60,243 nucleotides of DNA, taken from positions 1 through 60,243 of the forward strand of contig CAYPPG010000051.1 of NCBI GenBank assembly GCA_964412555.1, in the 5' to 3' direction. The position numbers were made by a program, and so were the translations under genes. This DNA comes from CAYPPG01 sp964412555 (lineage in GTDB: Bacteria; Hinthialibacterota; Hinthialibacteria; Hinthialibacterales; Hinthialibacteraceae). Positions 35,121 to 44,364 of the stretch are shown here, one piece after another; position 1 is the first letter of the stretch; the number at the start of each line of letters is the position of its first letter. The notes beneath the pieces were generated by a model. The model was given only the letters and a program-made list of their open reading frames with translations, ran no database searches and was not told the origin of the DNA.

Positions 35121-35288
35121 TTAAACGATTTCGGAATCTCGATAAAATCCGCAATGCGGACACACCCGATGCGGCATCTTTGCTTCACGGCAATTGGGAC
35201 ATTCCACCAGCGATTTCGGTTTTACGGCGTGATGGGCGCGCTTTGTTCTCGTTTTAGCTTTCGACTTCCGATGTTTTGGATGTGCCAT
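35121..35288 (-). CDS. rpmF: 50S ribosomal protein L32
   Basis: 55-residue protein read directly from the minus strand: begins MAHPKHRKSKAKTRTKRAHH and contains a C4 zinc-ribbon, CPNC (30-33) and CPHC (43-46), so this is the zinc-binding form of L32. Start ATG at 35288 with AAAGGAT seven bases upstream; stop TAA at 35121. It lies 21 bases before plsX, the conserved rpmF-plsX-fab arrangement that ties ribosome and membrane synthesis. Confidence 0.97.
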   Translation of the reverse strand: MAHPKHRKSKAKTRTKRAHHAVKPKSLVECPNCREAKMPHRVCPHCGFYRDSEIV

Positions 35289-35330
35289 GACGATATCCTT
35301 TCAAACATATATTCTTTACAGTTTTATTCT

Positions 35331-35403
35331 ATTACGGAGCGCGGGCATCCCTGCCCGCATCTTTCACTTTATTACGGAGCGCGGGCATCCCTGCCCGCAT
35401 CTT
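35331..35403. repeat. Two tandem GCGGGCATCCCTGCCCGC palindromic repeats
   Basis: A 33-base unit, ATTACGGAGC-GCGGGCATCCCTGCCCGC-ATCTT, occurs twice (35331-35363 and 35371-35403) with a 40-base period. The core is a perfect palindrome-like hairpin. A third copy, inverted, is at 59984-60012. The pair sits between coaD and rpmF. Confidence 0.85.
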
Positions 35404-35407
35404 AACC

Positions 35408-35908
35408 TTACAAATTATATTTTTCCCGATAATGTTCCTTCAACCTTTTTTCGACATTGAGAGGCACGAAACTGCTTATATCACCACCTAGCATAGCAAT
35501 TTCACGAACCAAACTAGCCCGTAAAAAAATATATTCTTCACTCGGCGCTAAAAAAATCGTTTCGACCTCTTCCGCCAACCGGCGATTGGTCAAAGCCATC
35601 TCGAATTCATATTCAAAGTCCGAAATAGCCCGCAAACCACGTAAAACGACATGCGCTTTTTTTCGCAGCATATATTCAACCAGCAAGCCGTTGAAACAAT
35701 CAATTTCCACTCGCTCCGAAAAATCCCGAATGGATTCTTGAAGCATTTCCAACCGCTCTTCCAGGGGAAAATACGGTTCTTTCGATGGATTGGAAACCAC
35801 AGCGACAATTAAATGTTGAAAGATATCCAATCCACGTTCGATTAAGTCCAGATGACCGTTCGTGACGGGGTCGAAACTTCCCGGATATACGGCGACGCAA
35901 TCTGTCAT
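35408..35908 (-). CDS. coaD: Pantetheine-phosphate adenylyltransferase
   Basis: 166 residues, normal length. Nucleotidyltransferase motif YPGSFDPVTNGHLDLIERG (the T/HxGH signature reads NGHL), VVLRGLRAISDFEYEFEMALTNRRL and SSLVREIAMLGGDISSFVP-like end (RASLVREIAML). It forms dephospho-CoA, upstream in supply of the phosphopantetheine used by AcpP, and precedes the rpmF-plsX-fab cluster on the same strand, separated by the tandem repeats. Confidence 0.96.
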   Translation of the reverse strand: MTDCVAVYPGSFDPVTNGHLDLIERGLDIFQHLIVAVVSNPSKEPYFPLEERLEMLQESIRDFSERVEIDCFNGLLVEYMLRKKAHVVLRGLRAISDFEYEFEMALTNRRLAEEVETIFLAPSEEYIFLRASLVREIAMLGGDISSFVPLNVEKRLKEHYREKYNL

Positions 35909-36303
35909 GAACGGCTTCCTCCGGCTGGTTGTACGTCTATGGATTTATCCTGTTGTCACAAGGATATTTTCAACTTCCGCCGTTTCATCCTCTATAACAA
36001 TCATGGAGGTTTCAACAGTGAAATCACTTGATTGGTTCTCTGGAAGAACCCGGCTTATTTGTGTTAAGATACAAACCGTACAGTATAACCGAAAAATAAT
36101 CCTTGACCACACTTCAAGATCAAGGATACAAAAAACCAACAAAAACTTCTTTCCTTGGTAATTGTATACCGCCGCCGGCTTTGCGGTTCTCTCTTGATAC
36201 CGCTATGGGTGAATTGACTGTATGGCCTTCAATCTTTTAAACTTATGTTCCTTTTGCCTTCTATAACACAAGTTAAATAGGATAATTGAAAAAACGTAAA
36301 GAA
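35909..36303. other. Gene-free gap upstream of coaD
   Basis: 395 bases between the cysteine desulfurase stop and the coaD start. No protein-like frame on either strand. A small hairpin (ACCGC...GCGGT near 36168-36188) is seen. It presumably holds the coaD promoter and the end of the desulfurase transcript. Confidence 0.5.
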
Positions 36304-37476
36304 TCAAGCGTCGCGTTCCGTCTGATTTTCAAGCCATTCTCGAATGATTTCACCGGCCTGATCGATCTCTTCCTTTGTTGTATAAAGCCCCAAACTGAAT
36401 CGCACACCTTCCCACGCTTCTTCCTCACTCAATCCCATTGCCGTCAAGATCGGTGAAGCCACGGATGATCCAGATGAACAAGCCGGACCGGAAGAACAAC
36501 AAATCCCCAATCGATCCAATGCGCTGACTACGCGTTCACCTTTTAACTCGGGAAAACGGACATGCAAAGTATTGGGTAAGCAATTTTCATGGGAAACTGT
36601 TCGTATGGCTCTGGTCCCGCTACATGACAACGATTTCCAAAGGAGTTCCCTTAATAAATGCAGTCGATCGATTTCATTTCTTCTATTTGTTCTTATACAA
36701 GAAGCCGCTTCTCCAAAACCGGCCGCGCCGGGAACAAAGACTGTTCCTCCTCGCATTCCCCCTTCTTGGGAACCCGGAAAAATAGGAACTAACTTCCATT
36801 TCTTTCGAAGTATTAACGCACCAATTCCTTTCGGTCCATACATCTTGTGAGCGGAGAGTGAAATAGCGGATACCCCCCACTGATCAAAATCCGCTTTTGT
36901 TCTTCCAGCCCATTGAGCGGCATCGGTATGAAAAAAAGTGATTTCCGGATCCAATCTCTCAGTAATTTGTTTAAGAGGCTGAATTGCCCCCGTTTCATGA
37001 TTTGCCGTCATTACCGATACGATGTCATACGGTTTCCGCTCCGTGATAAATTCCGGATAAACAACTCCTTTCGAGGTGGCGGGAATTTCATGCACTTTCG
37101 CTCCCCGCCGCTTCATTTCTTCTGCACAGTTGCGCACACAGGGATGCTCAAGTGAACCGACAGCAACCCGGATGTGAGAAGGCCGGCGTCCTTCCTGGAC
37201 CAAATAGTCAAAGCGCCCCAACAAAGCCAAGAAATTGGATTCGGTTGCCCCGCTCGTAAAAATCACATCATCCGCATCCGCCTGAACCAATTCGGCAATC
37301 CGTTCGCGTGCCGCCTCCAAAGCGATCCATGCTTCCTGTCCGGCTTGATGGCGGCTGGATGAGTTTCCGAAAGTGGATTTCCAAAACGGCTGCATAGCTG
37401 CTTCCACTTCCGGTCGTAGAGGCGTTGTGGAGTTATAGTCCAAATAGATTCGTTTCAGTTTCATGGTAAACGACAC
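36304..37476 (-). CDS. Cysteine desulfurase (NifS/IscS-like)
   Basis: Up to 390 residues. N-terminus IYLDYNSTTPLRPEVEAAM, PLP Lys in SLSAHKMYGPKGIGALI (about 205), GGMRGGT, and the active-site Cys loop GICCSSGPACSSGSSVASP near residue 330. It takes sulfur from cysteine for Fe-S clusters or tRNA thiolation. The frame opens at GTG 37476, but ATG 37464 (MKLKRIYLDY) matches the family start better; neither has a clear Shine-Dalgarno site. It follows the DAHP synthase gene by at most 21 bases, an unusual pairing, and no IscU or MnmA gene is adjacent. Confidence 0.92.
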   Translation of the reverse strand: MSFTMKLKRIYLDYNSTTPLRPEVEAAMQPFWKSTFGNSSSRHQAGQEAWIALEAARERIAELVQADADDVIFTSGATESNFLALLGRFDYLVQEGRRPSHIRVAVGSLEHPCVRNCAEEMKRRGAKVHEIPATSKGVVYPEFITERKPYDIVSVMTANHETGAIQPLKQITERLDPEITFFHTDAAQWAGRTKADFDQWGVSAISLSAHKMYGPKGIGALILRKKWKLVPIFPGSQEGGMRGGTVFVPGAAGFGEAASCIRTNRRNEIDRLHLLRELLWKSLSCSGTRAIRTVSHENCLPNTLHVRFPELKGERVVSALDRLGICCSSGPACSSGSSVASPILTAMGLSEEEAWEGVRFSLGLYTTKEEIDQAGEIIREWLENQTERDA

Positions 37477-37485
37477 GGCAGAAAT

Positions 37486-38589
37486 TCAGGTAGCCCACCC
37501 CACTTTTTTTCCTACCGCGTGGATGACAGGTTTCAATTTCTCCATCATTTCCTGGAATTGCATTTCGTTGAGAGATTGCGCTCCGTCGGACAACGCTTGA
37601 GATGGTTTGGGATGAATTTCAATGATCAGACCATGCGCCCCACAAGCGATGGACGCCAAACTCATCGGTAAAACCAGATCACGACGCCCGGTTCCATGGC
37701 TGGGATCGACAATAACCGGCAAATGGGTCAGTTTTTGCAAAGTCGGAACAGCGTTGAGATCAAGCGTATTGCGGTATTTGGTCTCGAAAGTACGAATTCC
37801 TCGTTCGCACAGAATGATGTTTGGATTTCCCCTTGAGGCAATATATTCCGCTGACATCAGCCATTCGTCGACGGTGGATGACATACCACGCTTCAATAAG
37901 ATCGGCCGGTTCGTATTTCCCAGTGATTTTAACAGCATGAAATTTTGCATATTTCGCGCACCGATTTGAATGATATCGGCGTATTTGGAAACCAAATCAA
38001 GGTGATGAGCGTCCATCAACTCGGTAACGACGGCTAAACCATGTTCATTTCGAGCCTCGGCCATCAGTTTCAAGCCTTCTTCTTCGAGTCCTTGGAAACT
38101 ATAGGGTGAGGTCCGCGGCTTGAAGGCTCCACCTCGTAAAACAGTGGCTCCGTATTGCTTGGCGATTCGAGCGCATTCCATGATCTGGTCATGATTCTCG
38201 ATCGAACAAGGACCGGCCATGACTGTGAATTCCGGTCCGCCGACCGTAATTTTCTTTTTGCCTTCCTTCCATTGGAATTCAACTTCGACAAGGGTATCCG
38301 GCCGGAAGATATCCTTTTTCACCTCGCGGCATACAAGCTTGTACGGTGGTAGAATGAATTCAACCTTTTCCACCCCTGGCTGACTGAGCAGACGTTCGTA
38401 AAGACCCTCTTTTCCACGTTCATCACCGACCGCCGCCAAAACAGTCAAATTGGTGCCATAAATAGGATGAACGGTATATCCCCCTTCTTCGATAATCTGC
38501 TCGACACTCTCGATTTCCGCTTTCGAAGCGGTGGATTGCATTGTAATAATCACAGCAACACCTGTTTTTCTAAGATTTTGAAGCAACAC
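37486..38589 (-). CDS. aroF: 3-deoxy-7-phosphoheptulonate (DAHP) synthase, type I-beta with N-terminal ferredoxin-like domain
   Basis: Up to 367 residues, homologous along its length to the Thermotoga-type enzyme. Residues about 14-95 are the regulatory ferredoxin-like/ACT-like domain; the catalytic barrel follows with FTVMAGPCSIENHDQIMECA, ATVLRGGAFKPRTSPYSFQG, DIIQIGARNMQNF, LLKRGMSSTVDEWLMSAEYI, LCERGIRTF and VDPSHGTGRRDLV. The annotated ATG at 38589 adds about 12 residues compared with relatives; the GTG at 38553 (VIITMQS) would match them. It makes the first shikimate-pathway intermediate. Confidence 0.95.
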   Translation of the reverse strand: MLLQNLRKTGVAVIITMQSTASKAEIESVEQIIEEGGYTVHPIYGTNLTVLAAVGDERGKEGLYERLLSQPGVEKVEFILPPYKLVCREVKKDIFRPDTLVEVEFQWKEGKKKITVGGPEFTVMAGPCSIENHDQIMECARIAKQYGATVLRGGAFKPRTSPYSFQGLEEEGLKLMAEARNEHGLAVVTELMDAHHLDLVSKYADIIQIGARNMQNFMLLKSLGNTNRPILLKRGMSSTVDEWLMSAEYIASRGNPNIILCERGIRTFETKYRNTLDLNAVPTLQKLTHLPVIVDPSHGTGRRDLVLPMSLASIACGAHGLIIEIHPKPSQALSDGAQSLNEMQFQEMMEKLKPVIHAVGKKVGWAT

Positions 38590-38832
38590 ATTTTTTATTT
38601 ATGATTACTGTAAAAGAACAGAATCGTCTACACAGACGAACTATATATTTTATTGCGATATGGGGATTAATGAAGATGGAAAGAGAGAAGGATATTCATA
38701 AAGTATCATGATCGAAATACTCTTCTATGCAGTATTCGCTTTTTGCATATTTGTGGAGCCCCCCTGATTTTTTTTTGTGAACATTTTTTCCATGGATTCA
38801 GTCACGATGAAATGAATCCCACTTTCTTTCTT

Positions 38833-40779
38833 TTATTCATAATAGGAATACTCATCGATAGAGGATTCGAGATGAACCCACTCCGAAATATCCCAGATAC
38901 GGGTACCGTCAGAGCCACTGGTGGCGAGTTGTTTTCCATCCGGTGAAAAGGATACGCTTCGCAAACCTGATGTATGGCCAGTAAGAGTTTGTAGTAATTC
39001 CCCGCTTTCGGAATCCCATAATTTTGCGGTTGTATCCTTGCTTGCTGTGGCAATGATGTTGCCATTCGGAGAAAAAGACGCATCGGTTATCCAATCTTCA
39101 TGGGATTTAAATAAATGGATTTGTGTTCCGTCGTTCGCATCCCACAACGCAGCGGTCCGATCCCAACTCGCTGTCAATAGGGTGCTGCCATTCGGAGAGA
39201 AAAGGGCTTTCGAGACGACATACGTATGATCAGGAATCAACAAAAGTTCTTCAGCGGTTTCTACATCCCACAACCGGACGTTGGTATCTGTGGTTCGGTT
39301 TCCATCACCGCTGGCTGTGAGAATCTGCTTTTGATTCGGTGCAAATGCAATGGAGCGGATAATGGTTGAATGACCTTCGAAAAATCGGACTTCTTTTCCG
39401 GTTTCAACATCCCATAATTTGACGGAACCAAGTCCACCTCCGGTAACTAAATATTTCCCATTGTTTGAAAGTGCCGCAACATAGAATTTTGAGGGGATAT
39501 TGAAAAATTGAATGAGCTCACCATTGTCGATTTGAAACAAGGCTGCGTTTCCATCAAAATAACCGCTCAGAGCATAGGGGTGATTTGGTAAAATGGCAAA
39601 ATCCGTGATCCTTATCAAAAATTCATTTTGAATCGGTGTTGCCAGACCGGTTTTCGTATTCCACTCGTAAACGACTGCCGCCTCCCGAGAATCCAAATTA
39701 TAGGTAATGAGTTTGTTGGATCCTGTAAAAATAGAAGCATGAGAACTAGTCGCGTGATGATAAATCGTAAAAATTTCTTCGCCACTGTCCCACTTCCATA
39801 ATCTGATGGCACTGTCATCGCTTGTGAAAAGCAGTTCACGCTCATCGGGAGAAAAAACAAGTTCATCAATTGGCAAATCGGATGCCGTAATGGTATTCAC
39901 TTTCTCTCCGTTTCTTACATCCCAAATGATTACATCTCCTTCTGATTTTTCGATGGCAATTTTGTTCCCCGAGGAAGAAACGGCAAAGTGTGGAGAATAA
40001 AAGTGTTGGATTGAAGAAGAGTGTTCACCATGATCAAATGTATAGAGTTCTTCACCGGTTTTGATATCCCACATAGTAACGATACCTTCACCGCCGCCTA
40101 TAAAAACGATCTCTCCATCAGGTGAAAATGCGACGGTTTCCGTGACAAATTCATGTTGGTAGGTATTGATGCGTTCACCGGAATCAATATCAAAGAGAAT
40201 TGCAACCTTTTCCTCCGTTGCTACTGTTAAAAGATATTTTCCATTCGGAGATACAACCATCTGTGTGGGGTAGCCATGAATGTCAAAGGTTCTTTTTTCC
40301 TGCTGTTCACTTTCATTCCACACCATGGTGATGGAGTTCCAATTTCCGGCGAAGATTTGGTCTCCATTCGGCATAAAAGCCAATGAAATTGCTCTATCGG
40401 AAGAGGCTGCATAGGTAAACCGTTTTTCACCACTTTCAACATCCCACATTATGAAATGATTATTTCCAATGTTGGCTAAAAAACGTTTTCCATCCGGTGA
40501 AAATGCCATTGGTGAAATGATTGTTTTCGGCTGATTTTTAAGTGAAATGTGATCGGTGAGGTTTCCCGTTTCACGATGCCAAAAAAAGAGTCCATTGGAG
40601 TTAGCCGTAATGATGCTTCTACCATCGGAAGAAAATGTGACAGCATGAAAAGGATCATAGCCTAAAATAGTTTCCCCCGATTCTCCTTTAAAAGGAAAAG
40701 GAAGATCGGCTGAATCGCTGATTGAGCCGAATGAGAAAAATACAACTAGAAAAAACAGGACGGGCCGATTTCTATTCAT
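38833..40779 (-). CDS. Secreted WD40-repeat protein
   Basis: 648 residues from ATG 40779, chosen because GGAGG lies 8 bases upstream; a TTG 15 bases earlier is a frame artefact. Signal peptide MNRNRPVLFFLVVFFSFGS. Then about twelve to fourteen WD40 blades, each with variants of AFSPDGK...TASGD...LWDVETGEE (e.g. VAFSPDGEIVFIGGGEGIV, RLWDVETAEELLLIPDHT, TGHTSGLRSVSFSPDGK). No kinase, caspase or other catalytic domain is attached. Likely two seven-bladed propellers used as an extracytoplasmic scaffold. Partner unknown. Confidence 0.88.
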   Translation of the reverse strand: MNRNRPVLFFLVVFFSFGSISDSADLPFPFKGESGETILGYDPFHAVTFSSDGRSIITANSNGLFFWHRETGNLTDHISLKNQPKTIISPMAFSPDGKRFLANIGNNHFIMWDVESGEKRFTYAASSDRAISLAFMPNGDQIFAGNWNSITMVWNESEQQEKRTFDIHGYPTQMVVSPNGKYLLTVATEEKVAILFDIDSGERINTYQHEFVTETVAFSPDGEIVFIGGGEGIVTMWDIKTGEELYTFDHGEHSSSIQHFYSPHFAVSSSGNKIAIEKSEGDVIIWDVRNGEKVNTITASDLPIDELVFSPDERELLFTSDDSAIRLWKWDSGEEIFTIYHHATSSHASIFTGSNKLITYNLDSREAAVVYEWNTKTGLATPIQNEFLIRITDFAILPNHPYALSGYFDGNAALFQIDNGELIQFFNIPSKFYVAALSNNGKYLVTGGGLGSVKLWDVETGKEVRFFEGHSTIIRSIAFAPNQKQILTASGDGNRTTDTNVRLWDVETAEELLLIPDHTYVVSKALFSPNGSTLLTASWDRTAALWDANDGTQIHLFKSHEDWITDASFSPNGNIIATASKDTTAKLWDSESGELLQTLTGHTSGLRSVSFSPDGKQLATSGSDGTRIWDISEWVHLESSIDEYSYYE

Positions 40780-40842
40780 GATCGATACCTCCAAAAGAAT
40801 TCGAAGATTGACATTGCTCCATCATCATGAATCAATCATCTG

Positions 40843-40912
40843 AAGGGTAGAGCAAGCGTCCCCGCTTGCACGATAAAGCAGGCGAGGATACCTGATCCAT
40901 CCTCGGGAAAAG
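40843..40912. repeat. GGGTAGAGCAAGCG hairpin repeat
   Basis: GCAAGCGtccccGCTTGC (40852-40869) is followed by GCAGGCGAGGATAC and GATCCATCCTCGGG. The layout (GGGTA, AAGCG stem, CGAT, GGG) is close to the repeats at 2633-2700 and 29435-29510, so it is a diverged relative. It lies upstream of the WD40 gene. Confidence 0.5.
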
Positions 40913-40970
40913 GATAGTGTATCCTACAACATTTTTCATGAAATACGAAAAATAGATGTAAAAGGATGTA

Positions 40971-41008
40971 AAAAAACAAAAAAAATGCGCCAGTTTTTTG
41001 ACTGGCGC
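40971..41008 (-). terminator. Strong intrinsic terminator
   Basis: On the minus strand GCGCCAGT and ACTGGCGC form a perfect eight-base stem (40987-41008) around a CAAAAA loop, followed by a long T tract (complement of the A-run 40971-40985). It ends the transcript that includes the small membrane protein gene and the structured segment upstream. Confidence 0.85.
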
Positions 41009-41150
41009 CAACGGGGCACAAGGCCCCCAGGGTTGAGGGCGATGAGGGAGGAGTTCGGAAATCTCAGATCAGGGAGGGAATCCGAGGCTCCTCACACATC
41101 GTGTGGACGCTAAGTTGTGGTACTCCTTCTTTCTCGCACCAAAGGTCGAG
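41009..41150 (-). ncRNA. Putative structured RNA or 3' UTR
   Basis: Between the small membrane protein stop and the terminator, the minus strand folds into consecutive stems: CTCGaCC/GGtgCGAG near 41130-41150; a long imperfect hairpin 41040-41101 (CGATG, GAGGAG and TCGGA pair with TCCGA, CTCCTC and CATCG); GGGGC/GCCCC at 41013-41027; then the terminator hairpin. Little coding potential. This could be a small RNA or a processed 3' end. It does not show the SRP tetraloop or tmRNA features; 6S RNA cannot be excluded. Confidence 0.4.
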
Positions 41151-41154
41151 AATT

Positions 41155-41475
41155 TTAGACACGATCAATACTCTGAAAATTGTGTCGTTTTAGTTGATCG
41201 ACGTATTCATCCAATTGTTCGAGTGTCGGATGGCGGTCGGTAATTGTATGATTTTGTTCGACCGGTTTGATCAAATGATCCGACTGATCGTAGTCACGTG
41301 GATCAACCTCCGTATATTGTAAAAATCCTGTATTCTCTTTTTTCGTTTCTTTTTTCTTTTTATTCTTGTTCGGCTCCCAGTAATACACGATGTAGATGGC
41401 AAATCCGATTGCGGCACAGATAGTAAACTTGGTTGCCGGGGATACCGAATATTCTATGAATTCCAACAGTCGCAT
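41155..41475 (-). CDS. Small membrane-anchored protein of unknown function
   Basis: 106 residues. One N-terminal membrane helix (FTICAAIGFAIYIVYYW), a Lys-rich stretch (NKNKKKKETKKEN) that places the C-terminal 60 residues in the cytoplasm, then an acidic tail with HPTLEQLDEYVDQLKRHNF. AAGGATAAGAGGTAAA before the ATG gives a plausible ribosome site. I do not recognise the family. Its transcript runs into the structured segment and terminator that follow. Confidence 0.6.
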   Translation of the reverse strand: MRLLEFIEYSVSPATKFTICAAIGFAIYIVYYWEPNKNKKKKETKKENTGFLQYTEVDPRDYDQSDHLIKPVEQNHTITDRHPTLEQLDEYVDQLKRHNFQSIDRV

Positions 41476-41850
41476 TCGCTTTACCTCTTATCCTTGTTCG
41501 CCTAGATAAGAGAGCAAAGAGAATGCCACTTCTTTCTGACAGAGTGTAACTCATTGATATTATATAGCTTAGTGATGTTTTGTCAAATTGAGAATCAAAA
41601 TGCGAGATAGGAACGAAAGTCCTGTTTTTCCATTTGGACAGGAAAAATGTTCCCTCCACCCTGTAATAAGAACTCAAATTCGCCAAAGCCATCGCTCGTG
41701 CATATTCAAATAAGTAAAAGACTTACAATCCAATTGTACAATAAAAACACTCAAAAAAGCAAGGTAGTTATTCAATTAATGCAAATATAAAACCTACCGC
41801 ATCATTTAAATCCATCGACAAGGCAACGTTGCTGACACCATAGCGTTTTT
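41476..41850. other. Gene-free gap before the small membrane protein
   Basis: 375 A+T-rich bases between gyrA's stop and the small gene's start. The frames in it are not protein-like and no strong hairpin with a T-run is seen, so where gyrA transcription ends is unclear. Confidence 0.4.
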
Positions 41851-44364
41851 TTATTCTTCTTCTGTTTTGTCATCCTCTTTGGAGGAATCGCTGATTTCAT
41901 TATCGGGAATATTCGCAAGTGCTTGATCTCGTTTTGCTTCTTTTGCTTCCGGAAGTTTGCCAATGGCCGCTACGAAATCCCCGTCTTCCAGCCGGATCAT
42001 ACGAACTCCCTGCGTATTTCTGGAAATAGCCCGAACTCCCTCTACGCTCATGCGAATTGCCACTCCGCCTTTGGTGATCAGCATAAACTCGTCGTCGTCG
42101 AAGACTTCGAGGATGCCGACCACTTTGCCATTCCGTTCTGAAGTTTGAATATCTTTCACACCTTTTCCACCGCGCCGGATTTTGCGGTACAAAGAAATAC
42201 TTGTTCGTTTCCCGTATCCAAGTTCGGTGATCGTTAATAAATAGGCATCTTCATGGCAAACCACCATTCCAACAACGTGGTCATCTTCATCCAGTCGTAT
42301 TCCAATTACCCCACGGGCAGTACGTCCCATAGGACGGATATCCTCTTCGGAAAATCGAATCGCCATACCATTGCGGGTTGAAAGAATGATATCGTCTTCC
42401 CCGGTTGTCATCCAAACGCTGAGCAAACGGTCACCCTCATCGAGACTAATGGCATTGATTCCACCTCTGCGTGGATTGGAATATGCAATCAAATCGGTTT
42501 TTTTGATGACTCCTTTTTGGGTAGCCATGATGAGATAGCGTTCTTCCACAAATTCCGGAACCGGCACCATCGCTGTGACCCATTCTCCCGGTTCCAATTG
42601 CAAAAGATTGACAATCGCTTTGCCTTTCGATTGACGTCCGGCTTGTGGGATTTCGAAGACTTTCAGCCAATGCACACGTCCGCGGTCTGTGAAGAAAAGC
42701 AAATAGTGATGCGTGGATGCAATAAATAATTGTTCGACGAAATCTTCATCTTTGGTGCCCATCGCTGTGATTCCGCGGCCGCCGCGCAATTGTTTTCGAT
42801 AGACCGATGTCGCAATACGCTTTACATAGCCGGTATGGGAAATGGTTACGACCATATTCTCTTCGGCGATAAGATCTTCGATTTGCAAATCCGTAGAATC
42901 GGCTACTATTTTTGTCCGGCGAACATCCCCGTACCGTTTTTTGATTTCGAGGAGTTCTTCTTTCATGATGGACATGACCAGTTCGGGAGTACTCAAAATT
43001 TTCCGATAGTATTCAATATCCTTGAGCAGCTGCTGGTATTCTTCTTCCAGTTTTTCGCGTTCCAGAGCGATAAGACGCTGGAGTTGCATTTCGAGGATGG
43101 CTTTGGCTTGGATTTCCGTCAATTCGAAACGGGTCATCAAACCATTCATCGCTTCCGGCCGATCTTGCGAACTGCGGATCAATTGGATAACTTCATCGAT
43201 ATTATCGACAGCAATTCGTAAGCCTTCGAGGATGTGCGCACGGGCTTCGGCTTTTTCGAGATCATACCGGGTTCTTCGTACGATCACTTCCCGCCGATGT
43301 TCGACAAAATATGAGATCATCTCACGTAAGGTCAAATATCGAGGGTGGTTATCGACTAAAGCCAATAAAATAATCCCGAAGGTTGTTTGCATACGAGTAT
43401 GTTTATAAAGTTGATTCAGGACGATTTCATGGTTTTCTCCGCGTTTGAGTTCTATAACAATTCGATAACCATCGCGGTCGGATTCATCGCGTAAATCGGA
43501 AATTCCTTCGATCTTTTTTAAGCGAATCAATGCAGCGATTTCTTCAACGAGTTTGGCCTTATTGACCGTATACGGTATTTCCGTAACGACGATAGCCTCT
43601 TTCCCTTGTGAAAGTTGTTCCTTATGGGTAACGGAGCGCATAACTGCCCGTCCGCGGCCGGTGGTATAGGCTTCCGCGATTCCTGAACGGCCACAAATAT
43701 AAGCAGCGGTAGGGAAATCAGGACCTTGAATGTATTTCATCAAACCACCGGTATCGATTTCGGGATCGTCTATCATGGCAACAGTGGCATCGATGACTTC
43801 ACTTAGATTATGAGGGGGAATATTCGTCGCCATCCCAACAGCGATTCCGGAGGATCCATTGATTAACAGATTCGGGATTTCGGAAGGTAATACAACCGGT
43901 TCGTCCAGTTGTCCGTCGAAATTCGGGATGAAATCGACGGTATTTTTCTCGATGTTGGTTAAAAGTGTTTCCGCGATGGAAGAAAGGCGTGCTTCAGTAT
44001 ACCGCATGGCCGCCGGATTGTCTCCGTCAACCGAACCAAAGTTCCCCTGACCGTCGACAAGAGGGTACCGGTAAGTGAAATCCTGTGCCATTCGCACAAG
44101 AGTATCGTAAATAGCCGAATCACCGTGGGGATGGTATTTTCCCATCGTTTCTCCGACGATACGAGCCGATTTTTTATAGGCGGCGCGGGAGGTAAGCCCC
44201 AATTCCCGCATCGCGTATACAATGCGCCGTTGTACCGGTTTTAAACCATCACGGACATCGGGTAAGGCGCGTTGGATGATGACCGACATCGCATAGCTGA
44301 TATACGATGTTTTCATCTCATCTTCAATGTTGATCGGTTTGATCCGTTCGTTTTGAGCGTACAT
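41851..44364 (-). CDS. gyrA: DNA gyrase subunit A
   Basis: 837 residues. N-terminal breakage-reunion domain with RALPDVRDGLKPVQRRIVYAM, quinolone region YHPHGDSAIYDTLVRMAQ (Ser and Asp at the two resistance positions are wild type) and the catalytic Tyr in AAMRYTEARLS (about 122). The C-terminal beta-pinwheel carries the GyrA box as QLRGGRG, the mark of gyrase rather than topoisomerase IV, and ends in an acidic tail. It works with GyrB, not encoded here, to supercoil DNA. The gene stands alone. Confidence 0.98.
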   Translation of the reverse strand: MYAQNERIKPINIEDEMKTSYISYAMSVIIQRALPDVRDGLKPVQRRIVYAMRELGLTSRAAYKKSARIVGETMGKYHPHGDSAIYDTLVRMAQDFTYRYPLVDGQGNFGSVDGDNPAAMRYTEARLSSIAETLLTNIEKNTVDFIPNFDGQLDEPVVLPSEIPNLLINGSSGIAVGMATNIPPHNLSEVIDATVAMIDDPEIDTGGLMKYIQGPDFPTAAYICGRSGIAEAYTTGRGRAVMRSVTHKEQLSQGKEAIVVTEIPYTVNKAKLVEEIAALIRLKKIEGISDLRDESDRDGYRIVIELKRGENHEIVLNQLYKHTRMQTTFGIILLALVDNHPRYLTLREMISYFVEHRREVIVRRTRYDLEKAEARAHILEGLRIAVDNIDEVIQLIRSSQDRPEAMNGLMTRFELTEIQAKAILEMQLQRLIALEREKLEEEYQQLLKDIEYYRKILSTPELVMSIMKEELLEIKKRYGDVRRTKIVADSTDLQIEDLIAEENMVVTISHTGYVKRIATSVYRKQLRGGRGITAMGTKDEDFVEQLFIASTHHYLLFFTDRGRVHWLKVFEIPQAGRQSKGKAIVNLLQLEPGEWVTAMVPVPEFVEERYLIMATQKGVIKKTDLIAYSNPRRGGINAISLDEGDRLLSVWMTTGEDDIILSTRNGMAIRFSEEDIRPMGRTARGVIGIRLDEDDHVVGMVVCHEDAYLLTITELGYGKRTSISLYRKIRRGGKGVKDIQTSERNGKVVGILEVFDDDEFMLITKGGVAIRMSVEGVRAISRNTQGVRMIRLEDGDFVAAIGKLPEAKEAKRDQALANIPDNEISDSSKEDDKTEEE

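Noticed and set aside
35013..35405. Plus-strand frame of 130 residues over rpmF and the tandem repeats
   Set aside because: Its end is translated repeat (RGHPCPH..) and it is antisense to rpmF and plsX, which are clearly real.
40971..41150. SRP RNA or tmRNA
   Set aside because: The conserved SRP domain IV loop and tmRNA tag/tRNA-like ends are absent on either strand.
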